Source: Chthonomonas sp. UBA2017 (GTDB lineage: Bacteria; Armatimonadota; Fimbriimonadia; Fimbriimonadales; Fimbriimonadaceae). From it: 64,000 nt of DNA. Location of the stretch: assembly GCA_002335425.1 (NCBI GenBank), contig DDCB01000038.1, forward strand, positions 1 to 64,000, written 5' to 3'. The notes beneath the pieces were generated by a model that saw nothing but the letters and a program-made list of their open reading frames with translations, did not search any database and was not told the DNA's origin. The position numbers and the translations under genes were made by a program. Shown piece by piece: positions 25,545 through 34,445 of this stretch (position 1 is the stretch's first letter; each line of letters starts with the position of its first letter).

Positions 25545-26279
25545 ATGCAGAGCTTTGGGCCCATCGCCGCTCATTACGACCTCCTCATGGCCAAGGTCCC
25601 CTACGCCATGTGGCTCGACTACTATCGACTGCTTTTGGCGCGTCAAGATGTCACGCCGAAGTCGTTTCTGGATGCTTGCTGCGGGACGGGAACGCTCACC
25701 GAGATGGTCCATCGTCCTGGCCTGGACATTTGGGGGTTCGACTTGAGTGAACCGATGATCGCCGAAGCTCAGCGCAAAGCCGCCGAGGCCGGGAGGCAGA
25801 TTGAATATCGAGTCGCGGACGCCTCGACCTTAGCCTTGGGCCGCACATTTGAGGCTGCTTTCAGTTTCTTTGATAGTTTGAACTACATCACCGACGCAGC
25901 CGCGTTTCGGGCTGCGCTGTTCCGGCTTAGCGAACACCTTGAGCCGGGCGGAAGCCTGATCTTTGATCTCAACACCGCCTACGCCTTTGAAGCCAAGATG
26001 TTTGACCAGCAGAGCCCTGCGCGGGGGGCAAAAATTCAGTACCGATGGCGCGGCGACTACGATCCGGGCACTCGCCTCATCCAGGTGACGATGAACTTTG
26101 AGGTTCGGGGCGAAGCCTTCCAAGAGGTGCATGTTCAACGGGCGCACCCGCATGACGAAGTCGTCCAGAATTTGCGCGACGCCGGATTCACTCAGATCGA
26201 ATGCTTCGAGAGCTATACCCTCGATCGCCCCCGCAAGCGAACAGACCGTGTCCACTACGCGGCCTTGCGCGTCAGCTAA
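25545..26279 (+). CDS. Class I SAM-dependent methyltransferase
   Basis: A 244-residue methyltransferase. Motif I is FLDACCGTGTLTEM, followed by DLSEPMIAEAQ and the post-II block FDSLNYI. The YDLLMAKVPYAMWLDYY N-terminus places it with the small-molecule methyltransferases of the Methyltransf_25 type. AAGGA lies seven bases before the ATG at 25545; an upstream in-frame start at 25482 has no such site. It diverges from the VIT-VWA gene and is followed nine bases later by a surface protein gene. The substrate is unknown. Confidence 0.85.
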   Translation: MQSFGPIAAHYDLLMAKVPYAMWLDYYRLLLARQDVTPKSFLDACCGTGTLTEMVHRPGLDIWGFDLSEPMIAEAQRKAAEAGRQIEYRVADASTLALGRTFEAAFSFFDSLNYITDAAAFRAALFRLSEHLEPGGSLIFDLNTAYAFEAKMFDQQSPARGAKIQYRWRGDYDPGTRLIQVTMNFEVRGEAFQEVHVQRAHPHDEVVQNLRDAGFTQIECFESYTLDRPRKRTDRVHYAALRVS

Positions 26280-26288
26280 ACTACAACC

Positions 26289-28667
26289 ATGCTGGCTTGG
26301 CTCGCCTTTGTCACCTTCGGATCGTCGCCCACCACCCTCGAACTCGAACGGGGCCGCTTGGGGATCGGCGAGACCGGCTACTGGGCGGTCAGCGACACCT
26401 TTCTCGACGCTTCGGCCCCGCACGCCAATTTCGGCCGAGACCCGATTCTGACGGCCGGACCCGGACGGACGGTTTTGATTCAGTTTGGCGACCTTCACCG
26501 AGCGGTGGGGACCGACCGCCGAGTCGTCCAAGCTCAGCTCGTCTTGACCCCTGTTTTTGCTTCGAGTTCGGAGTTGGTCTCGGCGGGGCTGGTCCTCGCG
26601 CCTTGGAATGAAGGCCCGGGACGACGCGGATTCCAGATGGTCCGCCCCGGCACCCCTGCGCCCGACCCGAATGCCAAGCCCGCAACTCCACCGGGGGCGG
26701 TCTCTTGGAAAGACCGGCTCGGCGGCCGCCCCGCCACCGGATGGGAAAACGACGGGGCCCAAGGAGTCCGCGACGTCCGGCCACTTCCCCAGGTGAAGCT
26801 CGAATCCACTGATGGAGGCCTTGCGCTCTCCGGGTTTGAGGAAGCAGTGCAAGGATGGATCGACCGACCTTCCCAAAACTTCGGGCTTGCCCTCAGATTC
26901 GCCGGACCGATCGACTTCGCGTCCTCGGATGGTCTCAGAGGACGGCCGAAGCTCGTGGTGACCACCGAGCCGCTTGACCCGAGCCAAAAAACTCGAAGGA
27001 CCGCTGAGTTGCAATGGGGCTCGTTGACCGAGTCGGTGACGACGCCCACCTCGTGGCCCGGTCAACGCTCGCCAGTCTCCTTCAAGGTCACCCTCACGAA
27101 TTCGGGCTCGGAGTTGTCGTCGGGCTACGACGTCCTTTGGAAGGTGCGAGGCCGAGAGGCCCGAACCGAGCGAGTAGCGACCGGACTGAGTCCAGGCCAG
27201 AGTCGAGACCATTCTCTTGAAACAGAGTTCACCTTCGACGAGCAAGACCGCCGGTTGCACCCCGTTCAAGTTGAAGTTGTTCCCCTGAACTCGACCACCG
27301 CCGGCCCGGGCTCGGCTCTGACCTACTGGATGGGTGGCAAGACCGTCAGCTTTCGCACCTCTTCCCGAGCCGAGCTCGAAGCTGCCGCGCAGAAAGGCGG
27401 TTGGAAGTCGGGCATGGAGTGGTTTCAAGCCCAAGTCCAGTGGCTGAACGAGGTCGCCTTCCCCCAAAGCAAGTTTGGTCCTTTTCCTGAAGGAGTTCTG
27501 GAGCGGCTCAATCCGACCCCTCGGGCCGAGCAGGCCCAAGCAGTCGCCGAGTTCGAATGGACGGCTGAAGAATTGGGTCAGATCGCCCAAGGCAAGCCGC
27601 TGACCGCGGCGGTTTATCGAGCTCTGCGCCGCGCATTGGGCGCGCCCAGCCTGCTTCCGGAGTCCTCCGAGCTCAGCAGCCGGCTCTTGCCTGTGAGGAC
27701 CAGTCTCTCTGGGGCGGGCGACACTCGCGATGACGACGGGTTGCCGCCGGGAATGGGGCTCCCGGAGGACGGATGGTTCTCTCCTTCGCTACTCGCGAGC
27801 CCACTCGCCGCGACGAACTTGCTGTCGCGAACCGATGTCGGCCTCTTGAATGCAGGAGTCGGTCAAGTCCGACTGAACGCGGCGGCGGCCATGCCTCGGT
27901 TGGTGATCGTGCGAGCAGTGAATGCGATGGGGCAGACGATTCCGAACGCCCAAATCGAGGCCTACGCTATCCGCGAGGGCAAGCGAAGCGAGACCCCCGC
28001 GCTGACGGGTCGAACGAGTCCATCGGGCACCCTTTCCTTCCCCAGTGGAGCCGCAAACCCGTTCGTCGGGACCGACTTTCTCTGGGTCAAAGCGACCGCG
28101 GGCGGGACGTCGGATTGGACTTGGCTCCCGGCTTGGCGGGCGATGGATGAGTCGTTCCGAGGCTCAAGCGCCGCCGCGATTCTGGAGCTCAGGTTCAATC
28201 TGGGAACGCTCGCGCCTGACGAGTCGAAAAAGCTCAGCCTCAACCGGATCGTCACCGACTCGGCCAACCGATTGCCAGCCCAGCTCGTCGCGCTCGTGGA
28301 CGGAGATCCCAAGACCGCGACCGAACTCAAAGGTGGTCCCGGCTCCTGGGTTGAAATCGACCTGGGGCGAGACCGACTCGTCGCCGAAATCCGATTGAGT
28401 CTTCCTCGGCCTCAGCTTTGGAACGAGTTCGACATCGTTCGGTTCGGGACGTCTCAAACGGCTCGCGAGGCGGTGCCGTTTGCCCGCGAGCTGTTTGGAG
28501 CCTGGGCGGTCCAGACTCGGGGCCAGGTGGTCAACGAGCAAACCGTCTTGAAAGTTGCGGGACGAGCGGTGCCCATGCGCTATGTTCGCATCTTGATGAA
28601 GAGCCCGGAATCGGTCTCCGTCTCGGAAATCGAAATCATCGGCGCGAACGCCCCCGAAGGTCCCTAG
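26289..28667 (+). CDS. DNRLRE-type surface protein
   Basis: A 792-residue protein with a short hydrophobic N-terminus. Residues 15-190 resemble a DNRLRE domain (VSDTFLDASAPHANFG, then VLIQFGDL), a beta fold common in surface proteins of Planctomycetes and relatives. Residues 240-350 look like a CARDB-type domain with the LTNSGSELSSGYDVLWKV segment. The last 150 residues contain a discoidin-like part (VALVDGDPKTATELKGGPG). Together this suggests a secreted, carbohydrate-contacting or structural protein. Its stop is one base from the convergent stop of the DUF1501 gene. Confidence 0.7.
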   Translation: MLAWLAFVTFGSSPTTLELERGRLGIGETGYWAVSDTFLDASAPHANFGRDPILTAGPGRTVLIQFGDLHRAVGTDRRVVQAQLVLTPVFASSSELVSAGLVLAPWNEGPGRRGFQMVRPGTPAPDPNAKPATPPGAVSWKDRLGGRPATGWENDGAQGVRDVRPLPQVKLESTDGGLALSGFEEAVQGWIDRPSQNFGLALRFAGPIDFASSDGLRGRPKLVVTTEPLDPSQKTRRTAELQWGSLTESVTTPTSWPGQRSPVSFKVTLTNSGSELSSGYDVLWKVRGREARTERVATGLSPGQSRDHSLETEFTFDEQDRRLHPVQVEVVPLNSTTAGPGSALTYWMGGKTVSFRTSSRAELEAAAQKGGWKSGMEWFQAQVQWLNEVAFPQSKFGPFPEGVLERLNPTPRAEQAQAVAEFEWTAEELGQIAQGKPLTAAVYRALRRALGAPSLLPESSELSSRLLPVRTSLSGAGDTRDDDGLPPGMGLPEDGWFSPSLLASPLAATNLLSRTDVGLLNAGVGQVRLNAAAAMPRLVIVRAVNAMGQTIPNAQIEAYAIREGKRSETPALTGRTSPSGTLSFPSGAANPFVGTDFLWVKATAGGTSDWTWLPAWRAMDESFRGSSAAAILELRFNLGTLAPDESKKLSLNRIVTDSANRLPAQLVALVDGDPKTATELKGGPGSWVEIDLGRDRLVAEIRLSLPRPQLWNEFDIVRFGTSQTAREAVPFARELFGAWAVQTRGQVVNEQTVLKVAGRAVPMRYVRILMKSPESVSVSEIEIIGANAPEGP

Positions 28668-28668
28668 C

Positions 28669-30009
28669 CTAAGCCAAAAGCCCCAGGGGGGAGGGCGTGA
28701 AGTCGGGAAAGATCCGGCTCAAGTCGCTGACGCCGAATTTCTTCGTCAGGACTTCGGCCAAGATCGATCGATAGTCGGTCGTCACCCTCAGGTCGCCGGG
28801 CTCTTCGAGCCGCTCTGCGGCAAGAGTCGGCCATTCGCCAGCCACTCGGCCCCCTTGAACCCGCTGACCCAAGACGATCGCGATGCTGGCCCGGCCGTGA
28901 TCCGTCCCCAGACCCGAATTTTCGTACACTCGGCGGCCGAACTCGGTCATCACCACGACCGTGACTTTCTTCATCTCGGGGCCGAGGTCGCGAGCAAAGG
29001 CCGCCAAGCTCGCCCCGAGATCGCGGGCGAGTCCCTCAAAGGCTCCGCCGAGCGTGCCCTGCACGACGTGGGTGTCCCAGCCTCCCAGATCGAGGCATGC
29101 AACTTCGAGTCCAGCCGACGCTCGGATCAGCCGGGCCGTATCCCGAAGTCCTCGACCTAAGGGTGAATTGGGATAAGCCTCAGAAGTTCTTGGGGCCTGT
29201 GCCGACCTGAGTTGCTCGATCTGGTTCAAGACTTGCAATGTCTGGAGCCCGGCGACGGCAACCTCATCCGAGCTGGATCGGTACAAAGCCTCAAGATTTT
29301 TTCGAATCTCCTTTTCTCGCGCTCCGGCCGAGGTCAGTCGAAGGTCATCAAGATCGTTCAGCCGGGTGGCTTGGGGGCTTCCTCGAAGGGAGTCGGGCAA
29401 AGTGTCGCCAAAAGAAACCGCTCGCAGGGGGCTATCCGCAGCCGACCGAGTGGAGTTTAAGTACCGAGCGAGCCATCCCCCGGCCCCTCGACCCGAGGCG
29501 GTGCTCGTGCCTTGCTCGATAGTCGCCATCGCCTCGAAGTGCGACCGGGTCTGGTCCTGGCTCCCGACGGCCTGAATGAGAGCGAGGTCACCCTCGCGAT
29601 AAAGGGGAATCAGGTCGACCAGCCCGGGATGAAGCGCGAACTGTCCGTCCAAGTCGAGGTCCGAACCGGGGCGCGGAGCAACGATCTTTGTGGCCGGTCG
29701 GAGTCGAAAGTACTCGTCCTCGCGATAGGGCGTGACCAGAGAGAGCCCATCTGCTCCGCCGCGCAAAAACAAGAAGACGAGCACGTTTTCGGTGCGACGA
29801 TTGGGCTGAAACGCGACCTGAGCGAGTGCCGAGGGCATCAACAGCCCGCCCAGCGCAGCCATCGCAAATCGACTGATCAGCGTTCTTCGGTCGAGGTCTC
29901 CCTCCGACGACGCTCGCTCGCCCGGGTGTTCTTGATGCGTGTCGGGCCGACTCGACGTTGAGCCCGGAGTTTGTCCATGTCCATCACAACTCACCCAAGG
30001 TCTCTGCAT
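28669..30009 (-). CDS. DUF1501 protein, Tat-exported
   Basis: A 446-residue member of the DUF1501 family, sulfatase-fold proteins of unknown activity. A twin-arginine signal (DRRTLISRFAMAALGGLLMP) begins near residue 40, then VFLFLRGGADGLSLVTPY, VACLDLGGWDTH and VVVMTEFGRRVYEN, the conserved metal-site blocks. GGAGGTGATC, an almost perfect ribosome binding site, lies before the ATG at 30009 and overlaps the stop of the DUF1800 gene. The DUF1800-DUF1501 pair is a recurrent operon thought to act on extracellular polymers or surface display; that is not proven. Confidence 0.88.
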   Translation of the reverse strand: MQRPWVSCDGHGQTPGSTSSRPDTHQEHPGERASSEGDLDRRTLISRFAMAALGGLLMPSALAQVAFQPNRRTENVLVFLFLRGGADGLSLVTPYREDEYFRLRPATKIVAPRPGSDLDLDGQFALHPGLVDLIPLYREGDLALIQAVGSQDQTRSHFEAMATIEQGTSTASGRGAGGWLARYLNSTRSAADSPLRAVSFGDTLPDSLRGSPQATRLNDLDDLRLTSAGAREKEIRKNLEALYRSSSDEVAVAGLQTLQVLNQIEQLRSAQAPRTSEAYPNSPLGRGLRDTARLIRASAGLEVACLDLGGWDTHVVQGTLGGAFEGLARDLGASLAAFARDLGPEMKKVTVVVMTEFGRRVYENSGLGTDHGRASIAIVLGQRVQGGRVAGEWPTLAAERLEEPGDLRVTTDYRSILAEVLTKKFGVSDLSRIFPDFTPSPLGLLA

Positions 30010-30013
30010 CGGA

Positions 30014-31426
30014 TCACCTCCATTGGAACGACGGGCTCATCAAGGCGAGCGCCAAGGCCTCGGTCTCGCTCGCAGTCTCAGCAAAGGCCGGGTGGTCTGG
30101 GATCAGGTGCGCGGTCCGCCAAGCTCGGGGGTCACTCAGCGGCGACGCGGCCTGGGTCCCCTGAATCCCTCCTTGGGCAAACTCCATCGCGAAGTTCCAG
30201 CGGGCGAGCAGGCTTCCTGACCAGGCCGAAGTGTCGGTCGGGTAGCCGTCCGGCATCGGCCATTGATAAAGCGGCTGGCCCATCGCTTCGAGATGCGCTT
30301 GAAGAGGCCGACTGGCGTCGCTCTCTGCTCCCGTCGCCCGAAGCGAACTCACCAAGAAATCCATCGGACGCTTCAAAATCGGGGCTGAATCCAGCACGGC
30401 CGAGCTCAGGAGCAGCGGTCGGATCATTTCTCGAATCTGGCCCTGGGTCGAAAGGTAGGTCTTCGACATCGACTCCACCCAAGCGTCCGGAGCCTCGCCC
30501 AAAAAGAGTCGGCACAGCCGCCGGGAGATGTTGCGAGCGGTACTCGGGTGCTTCGCGAGCAGGTCGAGGACCTGTTCGCCATCGCGAACGCCTCCGCCCG
30601 CGGGGATTCGGCGACCCAAAACCATCTTTTCGCCGTCGTCGTGCAACTCGGCAATGAATCGAAAAGAGCCCTTGGGCCGGAGGAAGCGTCGCTCCTCGCT
30701 CCAACCCGTGAAGCACCGAGCGACGTCGCGGATATCGTCGTAGGTGTAGCCGCCATCGACGCCCATCGTGTGCAGCTCAAGTAGCTCTCGGGCAAAATTT
30801 TCGTTGGGCGTTCCCGCCCGATTCTGCTGGTTGTCCAGGTAGAGCAGCATCGAAGTCGACCGGGCCATCTGCTTGAGCATCGCCGGAAATGACCCGAGTG
30901 CGTTGGGCCGAATCACCGTGCGCTCGCTTTCAGCCTTGCGATAAGCGGCCAAACCTTTGCGGGCGAAAACGTTGAAATGGTCGGACCAGGCTTCAACCAT
31001 CCTCTGTTTGAGCTGATTCGGCGAATACACCGCCCGCAACAGCGCGGCTTGTTGAAGCTGACGCAGAATTTCGGCCTCGGGCAGATCGCGGAGATCGTAG
31101 GCCCCGAAGGTCTCGATGTCGAGCCGGCGGAGCCGCATTTGTAAAGCCGTCGGCTCCTCGAAATCGGCGTCGAGCTGACGCAAAACGTACGACTCTTGCC
31201 CAATCCGCTCGATCTCTTCGACCTGGCCCGCAACCGGGCCATAGCCCAGGCGCGACGCGAGTCGATAGGCGGCCGGCGGGGCAGCCTCAGGAACTCGGGG
31301 CCACGCCTCCGAAAGCGGCGGACTCATACGCTCAACGACCCGCGTACATCCCCCCAGGGCCGCGACTCCAGCCCCCGCGACGAGAGCTTGAAGAATCGTC
31401 CGGCGGCTCGGATGCGGATTCGTCAT
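30014..31426 (-). CDS. DUF1800 protein, Tat lipoprotein
   Basis: A 470-residue DUF1800 protein. The N-terminus has both a twin-arginine motif (SRRTILQALVAGAGVAAL) and a lipobox ending LGGC, so it is probably a Tat-exported lipoprotein. Family blocks include AYRLASRLGYGP, MVEAWSDHFNVF, NENFARELLELHTMGVDGGY and DVARCFTGW. It is followed four bases later by its usual DUF1501 partner. Biochemical function is unknown. Confidence 0.88.
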   Translation of the reverse strand: MTNPHPSRRTILQALVAGAGVAALGGCTRVVERMSPPLSEAWPRVPEAAPPAAYRLASRLGYGPVAGQVEEIERIGQESYVLRQLDADFEEPTALQMRLRRLDIETFGAYDLRDLPEAEILRQLQQAALLRAVYSPNQLKQRMVEAWSDHFNVFARKGLAAYRKAESERTVIRPNALGSFPAMLKQMARSTSMLLYLDNQQNRAGTPNENFARELLELHTMGVDGGYTYDDIRDVARCFTGWSEERRFLRPKGSFRFIAELHDDGEKMVLGRRIPAGGGVRDGEQVLDLLAKHPSTARNISRRLCRLFLGEAPDAWVESMSKTYLSTQGQIREMIRPLLLSSAVLDSAPILKRPMDFLVSSLRATGAESDASRPLQAHLEAMGQPLYQWPMPDGYPTDTSAWSGSLLARWNFAMEFAQGGIQGTQAASPLSDPRAWRTAHLIPDHPAFAETASETEALALALMSPSFQWR

Positions 31427-31454
31427 GGCTTCCTTCGGCTCAGTACGTTGCGTC

Positions 31455-31973
31455 CTAGAGCACCGGCGGAGCGAGCCCAGCGTCCGAAGCCTGCGAGGGG
31501 GTTCGCAACGCCCGGAGCCCCGATCCGACTCCCAAAACCAAGAGGAGCGGTGCGATCAAAAACCATCCAATGAACGGGACCAACGCCGAGGCGACCAAAA
31601 GCATCGCCGCTCGGCTCGCGGCACCAAAAGGCGAGAGCTTGGGATCATGCTCGGCAATCCGAACTCCCAAAAGCACCACCAGGCCACAGATTCCGACGAG
31701 ACCGAATCCGATCAAGCAAAGATAGAGTGCGAAGCCGATGAGCTTCAGCAACGGCATCGGAGCCTGAGACGCGACCAAAGCGAAAAACCCGACGACCAGA
31801 GTCACCAATAGGCCCCCGAAGATCGACCCAAATGGCGACGACTGGATCGAATGAGACGCAGCCTCGGCCCGCTTGGGCATCAGGAATCGAATCGCAAGCA
31901 ACAGGCCCCAAGCGGTGGCGAATCCGCCTGCCGCCAGAGCAACCACTGCAAAGACATCTCCGAAAATCAACAT
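31455..31973 (-). CDS. Four- to five-helix membrane protein of unknown function
   Basis: A 172-residue protein from the ATG at 31973. Hydrophobic segments cover most of its length (about 3-30, 48-68, 76-98 and 117-150), with a short Ser/Pro-rich tail. I do not recognise the family. It lies between the photolyase gene (59 bases upstream) and the DUF1800 gene (28 bases downstream) on the same strand and may be part of one transcription unit. Confidence 0.6.
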   Translation of the reverse strand: MLIFGDVFAVVALAAGGFATAWGLLLAIRFLMPKRAEAASHSIQSSPFGSIFGGLLVTLVVGFFALVASQAPMPLLKLIGFALYLCLIGFGLVGICGLVVLLGVRIAEHDPKLSPFGAASRAAMLLVASALVPFIGWFLIAPLLLVLGVGSGLRALRTPSQASDAGLAPPVL

Positions 31974-32032
31974 AGTGTGAGCCTCGCTGTACACTTACTT
32001 TATCGGCAGATTCAAGAATCCGATGAACAGTC

Positions 32033-33463
32033 CTAGGTCTGAGCCGAGACCGACCCCAGGAGAGCGAGGGCCTTGGCCCGCTGCACGGCATGGTCCACGA
32101 TCGGGTATGGATAGTTCTCCCCCAGTCGGACCCCTGCGGCCAGAAGTGTCATGGGCGGGGCCTGCCAAGGGGTGTGGATCGCCTCGGGGTCGAGTTCAGC
32201 GAGCTCCGGACAGAATCGCCGAATAAACGCGCCCTCCGAGTCAAATTTCAGGCTCTGCAAGATCGGATTGAAGATCCGATACGTGGGCTGAGCATCGGTC
32301 CCGGTGGAAGCAGTCCACTGCCAGCCGCCGTTGTTTTGGGCGAGGTCAAAATCGAGCAGTTGCCGAGCGAAATACGCCTCTCCGAGTCGGTATGAGACCA
32401 AGAGGTCTTTTGTCAAAAACGACGCAGCCACCATCCGCAATCGGTTGTGCATCCAACCGGTCTGATTCAGACAGCGCATGGCGGCGTCGACGATGGGATA
32501 ACCGGTCTGCCCCGCTTTCCAGGCTTCGAAATGCTCTGGCAATCCTGGCCACTCCAATGCGTCGAATTCCCGGCGAAAGGCCCCATCCACCACATGCGGA
32601 AAATTTGCGAGGATGTTGTGATAAAACTCTCGCCAAACGAGTTCGGAGAGCCACTTTCGCGGGCCCGGCTCCAGGTCTTGGACCTGATCGGGCGTCGCGA
32701 TGCCCAGCGCGCGCACACACTGCCGAATACTGAGGGTGCCGAAGCGGAGGTGAACGCTCAGCCCGCTCGTCGCCTCCAGGGCAGGCAGGTCGCGAGCTTC
32801 GTGGTACTTGGGTACTCGAGCCAAAAAATCGGCGAGTCGGCGTTGGCCCCCCGATTCCCCAGGTTCGAGCCACAACGCTCCCGGACGAAATCCCATCGAG
32901 TCGAGGCTGCGATCCGGGGCATCGGGGCTTCGAGCAGCCTGAAGATGGGGCCAATGAACAGTCCGTTCGGCCAGATCGGCGGCGGTGAGGCGCCCCAGCC
33001 AAGCCTTTTGGTAGGGCGTAAAAACCTTGTGCGGAGTCCCAGACTGGGTCAAGACCTCTTGCCGCTCCAAAAGAACGTGATCTTTGACCGAGCGCCATTC
33101 GACGCCGGCATCCTTCAATCGAGCTTGTACCTGTGCGTCGCGTCGGAGGGCGTACGGGTCGTCGTCGTGGGCAGCCACGACCCGCGTCAAGCCGCCCTGT
33201 TGCGCCCAGCGAGGGATGACCTCGACGGGGTCTCCATAGCCCACCCAAAGCTGACCGCCTCGACTCTCAATGCCTCGGCGGATTTCTTCGAGGCTCCGAT
33301 GGATGAAGGTGACGCGGCGATCGTCCAAGTCTTCGAGTTCGTCCAGGATGCACCGGTCGAAGATAAATCCGACCACAAACGGCCCTTGGGACGCCTCTTG
33401 GAGCGCGGTTGAATCGGAAAGTCGGAGGTCTCGGCGCAGCCAACAGAGGGTGAGCGGGGGCAT
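32033..33463 (-). CDS. phrB: Deoxyribodipyrimidine photolyase
   Basis: A 476-residue FAD-dependent enzyme of the photolyase/cryptochrome family that repairs UV-induced cyclobutane dimers using blue light. The N-terminal antenna domain begins LCWLRRDLRLSDS. The FAD domain shows SELVWREFYHNIL, AMRCLNQTGWMHNRLRMV, DLAQNNGGWQW and RIFNPILQSLKFD, as in class I CPD photolyases. I chose the ATG at 33463 because the upstream open frame lies in the regulator gene. It follows a MarR-type regulator by 10 bases. Confidence 0.93.
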   Translation of the reverse strand: MPPLTLCWLRRDLRLSDSTALQEASQGPFVVGFIFDRCILDELEDLDDRRVTFIHRSLEEIRRGIESRGGQLWVGYGDPVEVIPRWAQQGGLTRVVAAHDDDPYALRRDAQVQARLKDAGVEWRSVKDHVLLERQEVLTQSGTPHKVFTPYQKAWLGRLTAADLAERTVHWPHLQAARSPDAPDRSLDSMGFRPGALWLEPGESGGQRRLADFLARVPKYHEARDLPALEATSGLSVHLRFGTLSIRQCVRALGIATPDQVQDLEPGPRKWLSELVWREFYHNILANFPHVVDGAFRREFDALEWPGLPEHFEAWKAGQTGYPIVDAAMRCLNQTGWMHNRLRMVAASFLTKDLLVSYRLGEAYFARQLLDFDLAQNNGGWQWTASTGTDAQPTYRIFNPILQSLKFDSEGAFIRRFCPELAELDPEAIHTPWQAPPMTLLAAGVRLGENYPYPIVDHAVQRAKALALLGSVSAQT

Positions 33464-33473
33464 CGATCCCCTA

Positions 33474-33971
33474 CTACGACGGCGGAGATTGAACTGATGG
33501 CGTCCGGCGAGCGGGAGAACCCTCGCCTTGGCGGGCCTGAGGGGTCGTTTTGGCGAGTCCATCGCGGACCGCTTTGGCCGCCCGATCTGAAAGGTACTGC
33601 CCAAACTGCTCTTGGATGAGCTCTCGATAACGCGGCCACGTTCTCTCCCGTTCGGCAAGACCCGCCGGCGTCAGGACCGCATACACGCTCCGACGATCCT
33701 TCAGGTTCGCTTCTCGATCCACCCAACCCGCTTCGACCAGCCGATCAATCAGGCGAGTCAGTCCGCTCGGACTGAACACCATTCGTTCGGCGAGGTCGAT
33801 CATGCGGAGCCGTTGTCCTGGAGCGTCTTCGAGCGCCAATAAGACGTCGTAAACCTGCAGCGAAACGAACCCTTCGTCCGTGAGCGCCTTATCGATGATT
33901 CGGGTCAAGAGGGCATGAGTGATGAGAACCTGGGCGAACGCCTCTTTTTGAAGCTGACCCAACTCTCTCAT
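33474..33971 (-). CDS. MarR-family regulator
   Basis: A 165-residue winged-helix regulator. The DNA-binding core reads RLRMIDLAERMVFSPSGLTR and LVEAGWVDREANLKDRRSVY, with the DxRxxxxxLT wing of MarR proteins. The ATG at 33971 is preferred over 33998. The C-terminal tail is Pro/Ser-rich and probably disordered. It stands 10 bases ahead of the photolyase gene, so it may control light or oxidative-damage repair; ligand and operator are unknown. Confidence 0.87.
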   Translation of the reverse strand: MRELGQLQKEAFAQVLITHALLTRIIDKALTDEGFVSLQVYDVLLALEDAPGQRLRMIDLAERMVFSPSGLTRLIDRLVEAGWVDREANLKDRRSVYAVLTPAGLAERERTWPRYRELIQEQFGQYLSDRAAKAVRDGLAKTTPQARQGEGSPARRTPSVQSPPS

Positions 33972-34046
33972 GCCAGGCTCTATGGTGACACATTCCAACC
34001 GGTCAAATGCAAGTCTGTGTCGCTCGTTCCGCCCTCGTCTCGGACC

Positions 34047-34445
34047 TTAATCGGGGTCTCGAAGCAGAGTCTCGCCTTGGCGATGAAACGCGTCGTGGAT
34101 AAAGTCGACAATCGCCTTCCGCTCGTCCGCATTCAGCGCTTCGAACTTGAATCCAAGGGCGAAGAGGTCTGAATCGGGCACTGGGTTGCAGTAACGCACG
34201 TTCGCGTGGAACGAGAGCGACGGTCGGCCACCCCGCCCGACTGTGAAGTGGACTCGGGTGTCAGGAGGCAATGGGCTTCGGCTTCGAGTCTGCAATCCCC
34301 CCAGGCCGATGTCGACAATCAGAGCCGGGATCCCCAACCCTTCGCCGAAGTTCGGCAGGTTGATCAAGGCGTAGTCCACGATCTGGAGCCGGGTGTTCTG
34401 GCGTCGATCGACGCGCATCTTACTTTGTTCTTCTTGCATCTCCAT
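34047..34445 (-). CDS. PilZ-domain c-di-GMP receptor
   Basis: A 132-residue PilZ protein. The N-terminal RxxxR element reads RRQNTRL (residues 14-20), and the second c-di-GMP motif appears as DIGLGG, with Gly in place of the usual Ser of DxSxxG; binding is thus likely but not certain. Its ATG shares a base with the stop of the HD-GYP gene (TAATG), so the two are translationally coupled: a c-di-GMP hydrolase candidate and a c-di-GMP receptor from one message. Confidence 0.85.
   Translation of the reverse strand: MEMQEEQSKMRVDRRQNTRLQIVDYALINLPNFGEGLGIPALIVDIGLGGLQTRSRSPLPPDTRVHFTVGRGGRPSLSFHANVRYCNPVPDSDLFALGFKFEALNADERKAIVDFIHDAFHRQGETLLRDPD

Noticed and set aside
25830..27590. 586-codon minus-strand frame
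   Set aside because: It lies opposite the methyltransferase and DNRLRE genes and has no domain or start site; shadow frame.
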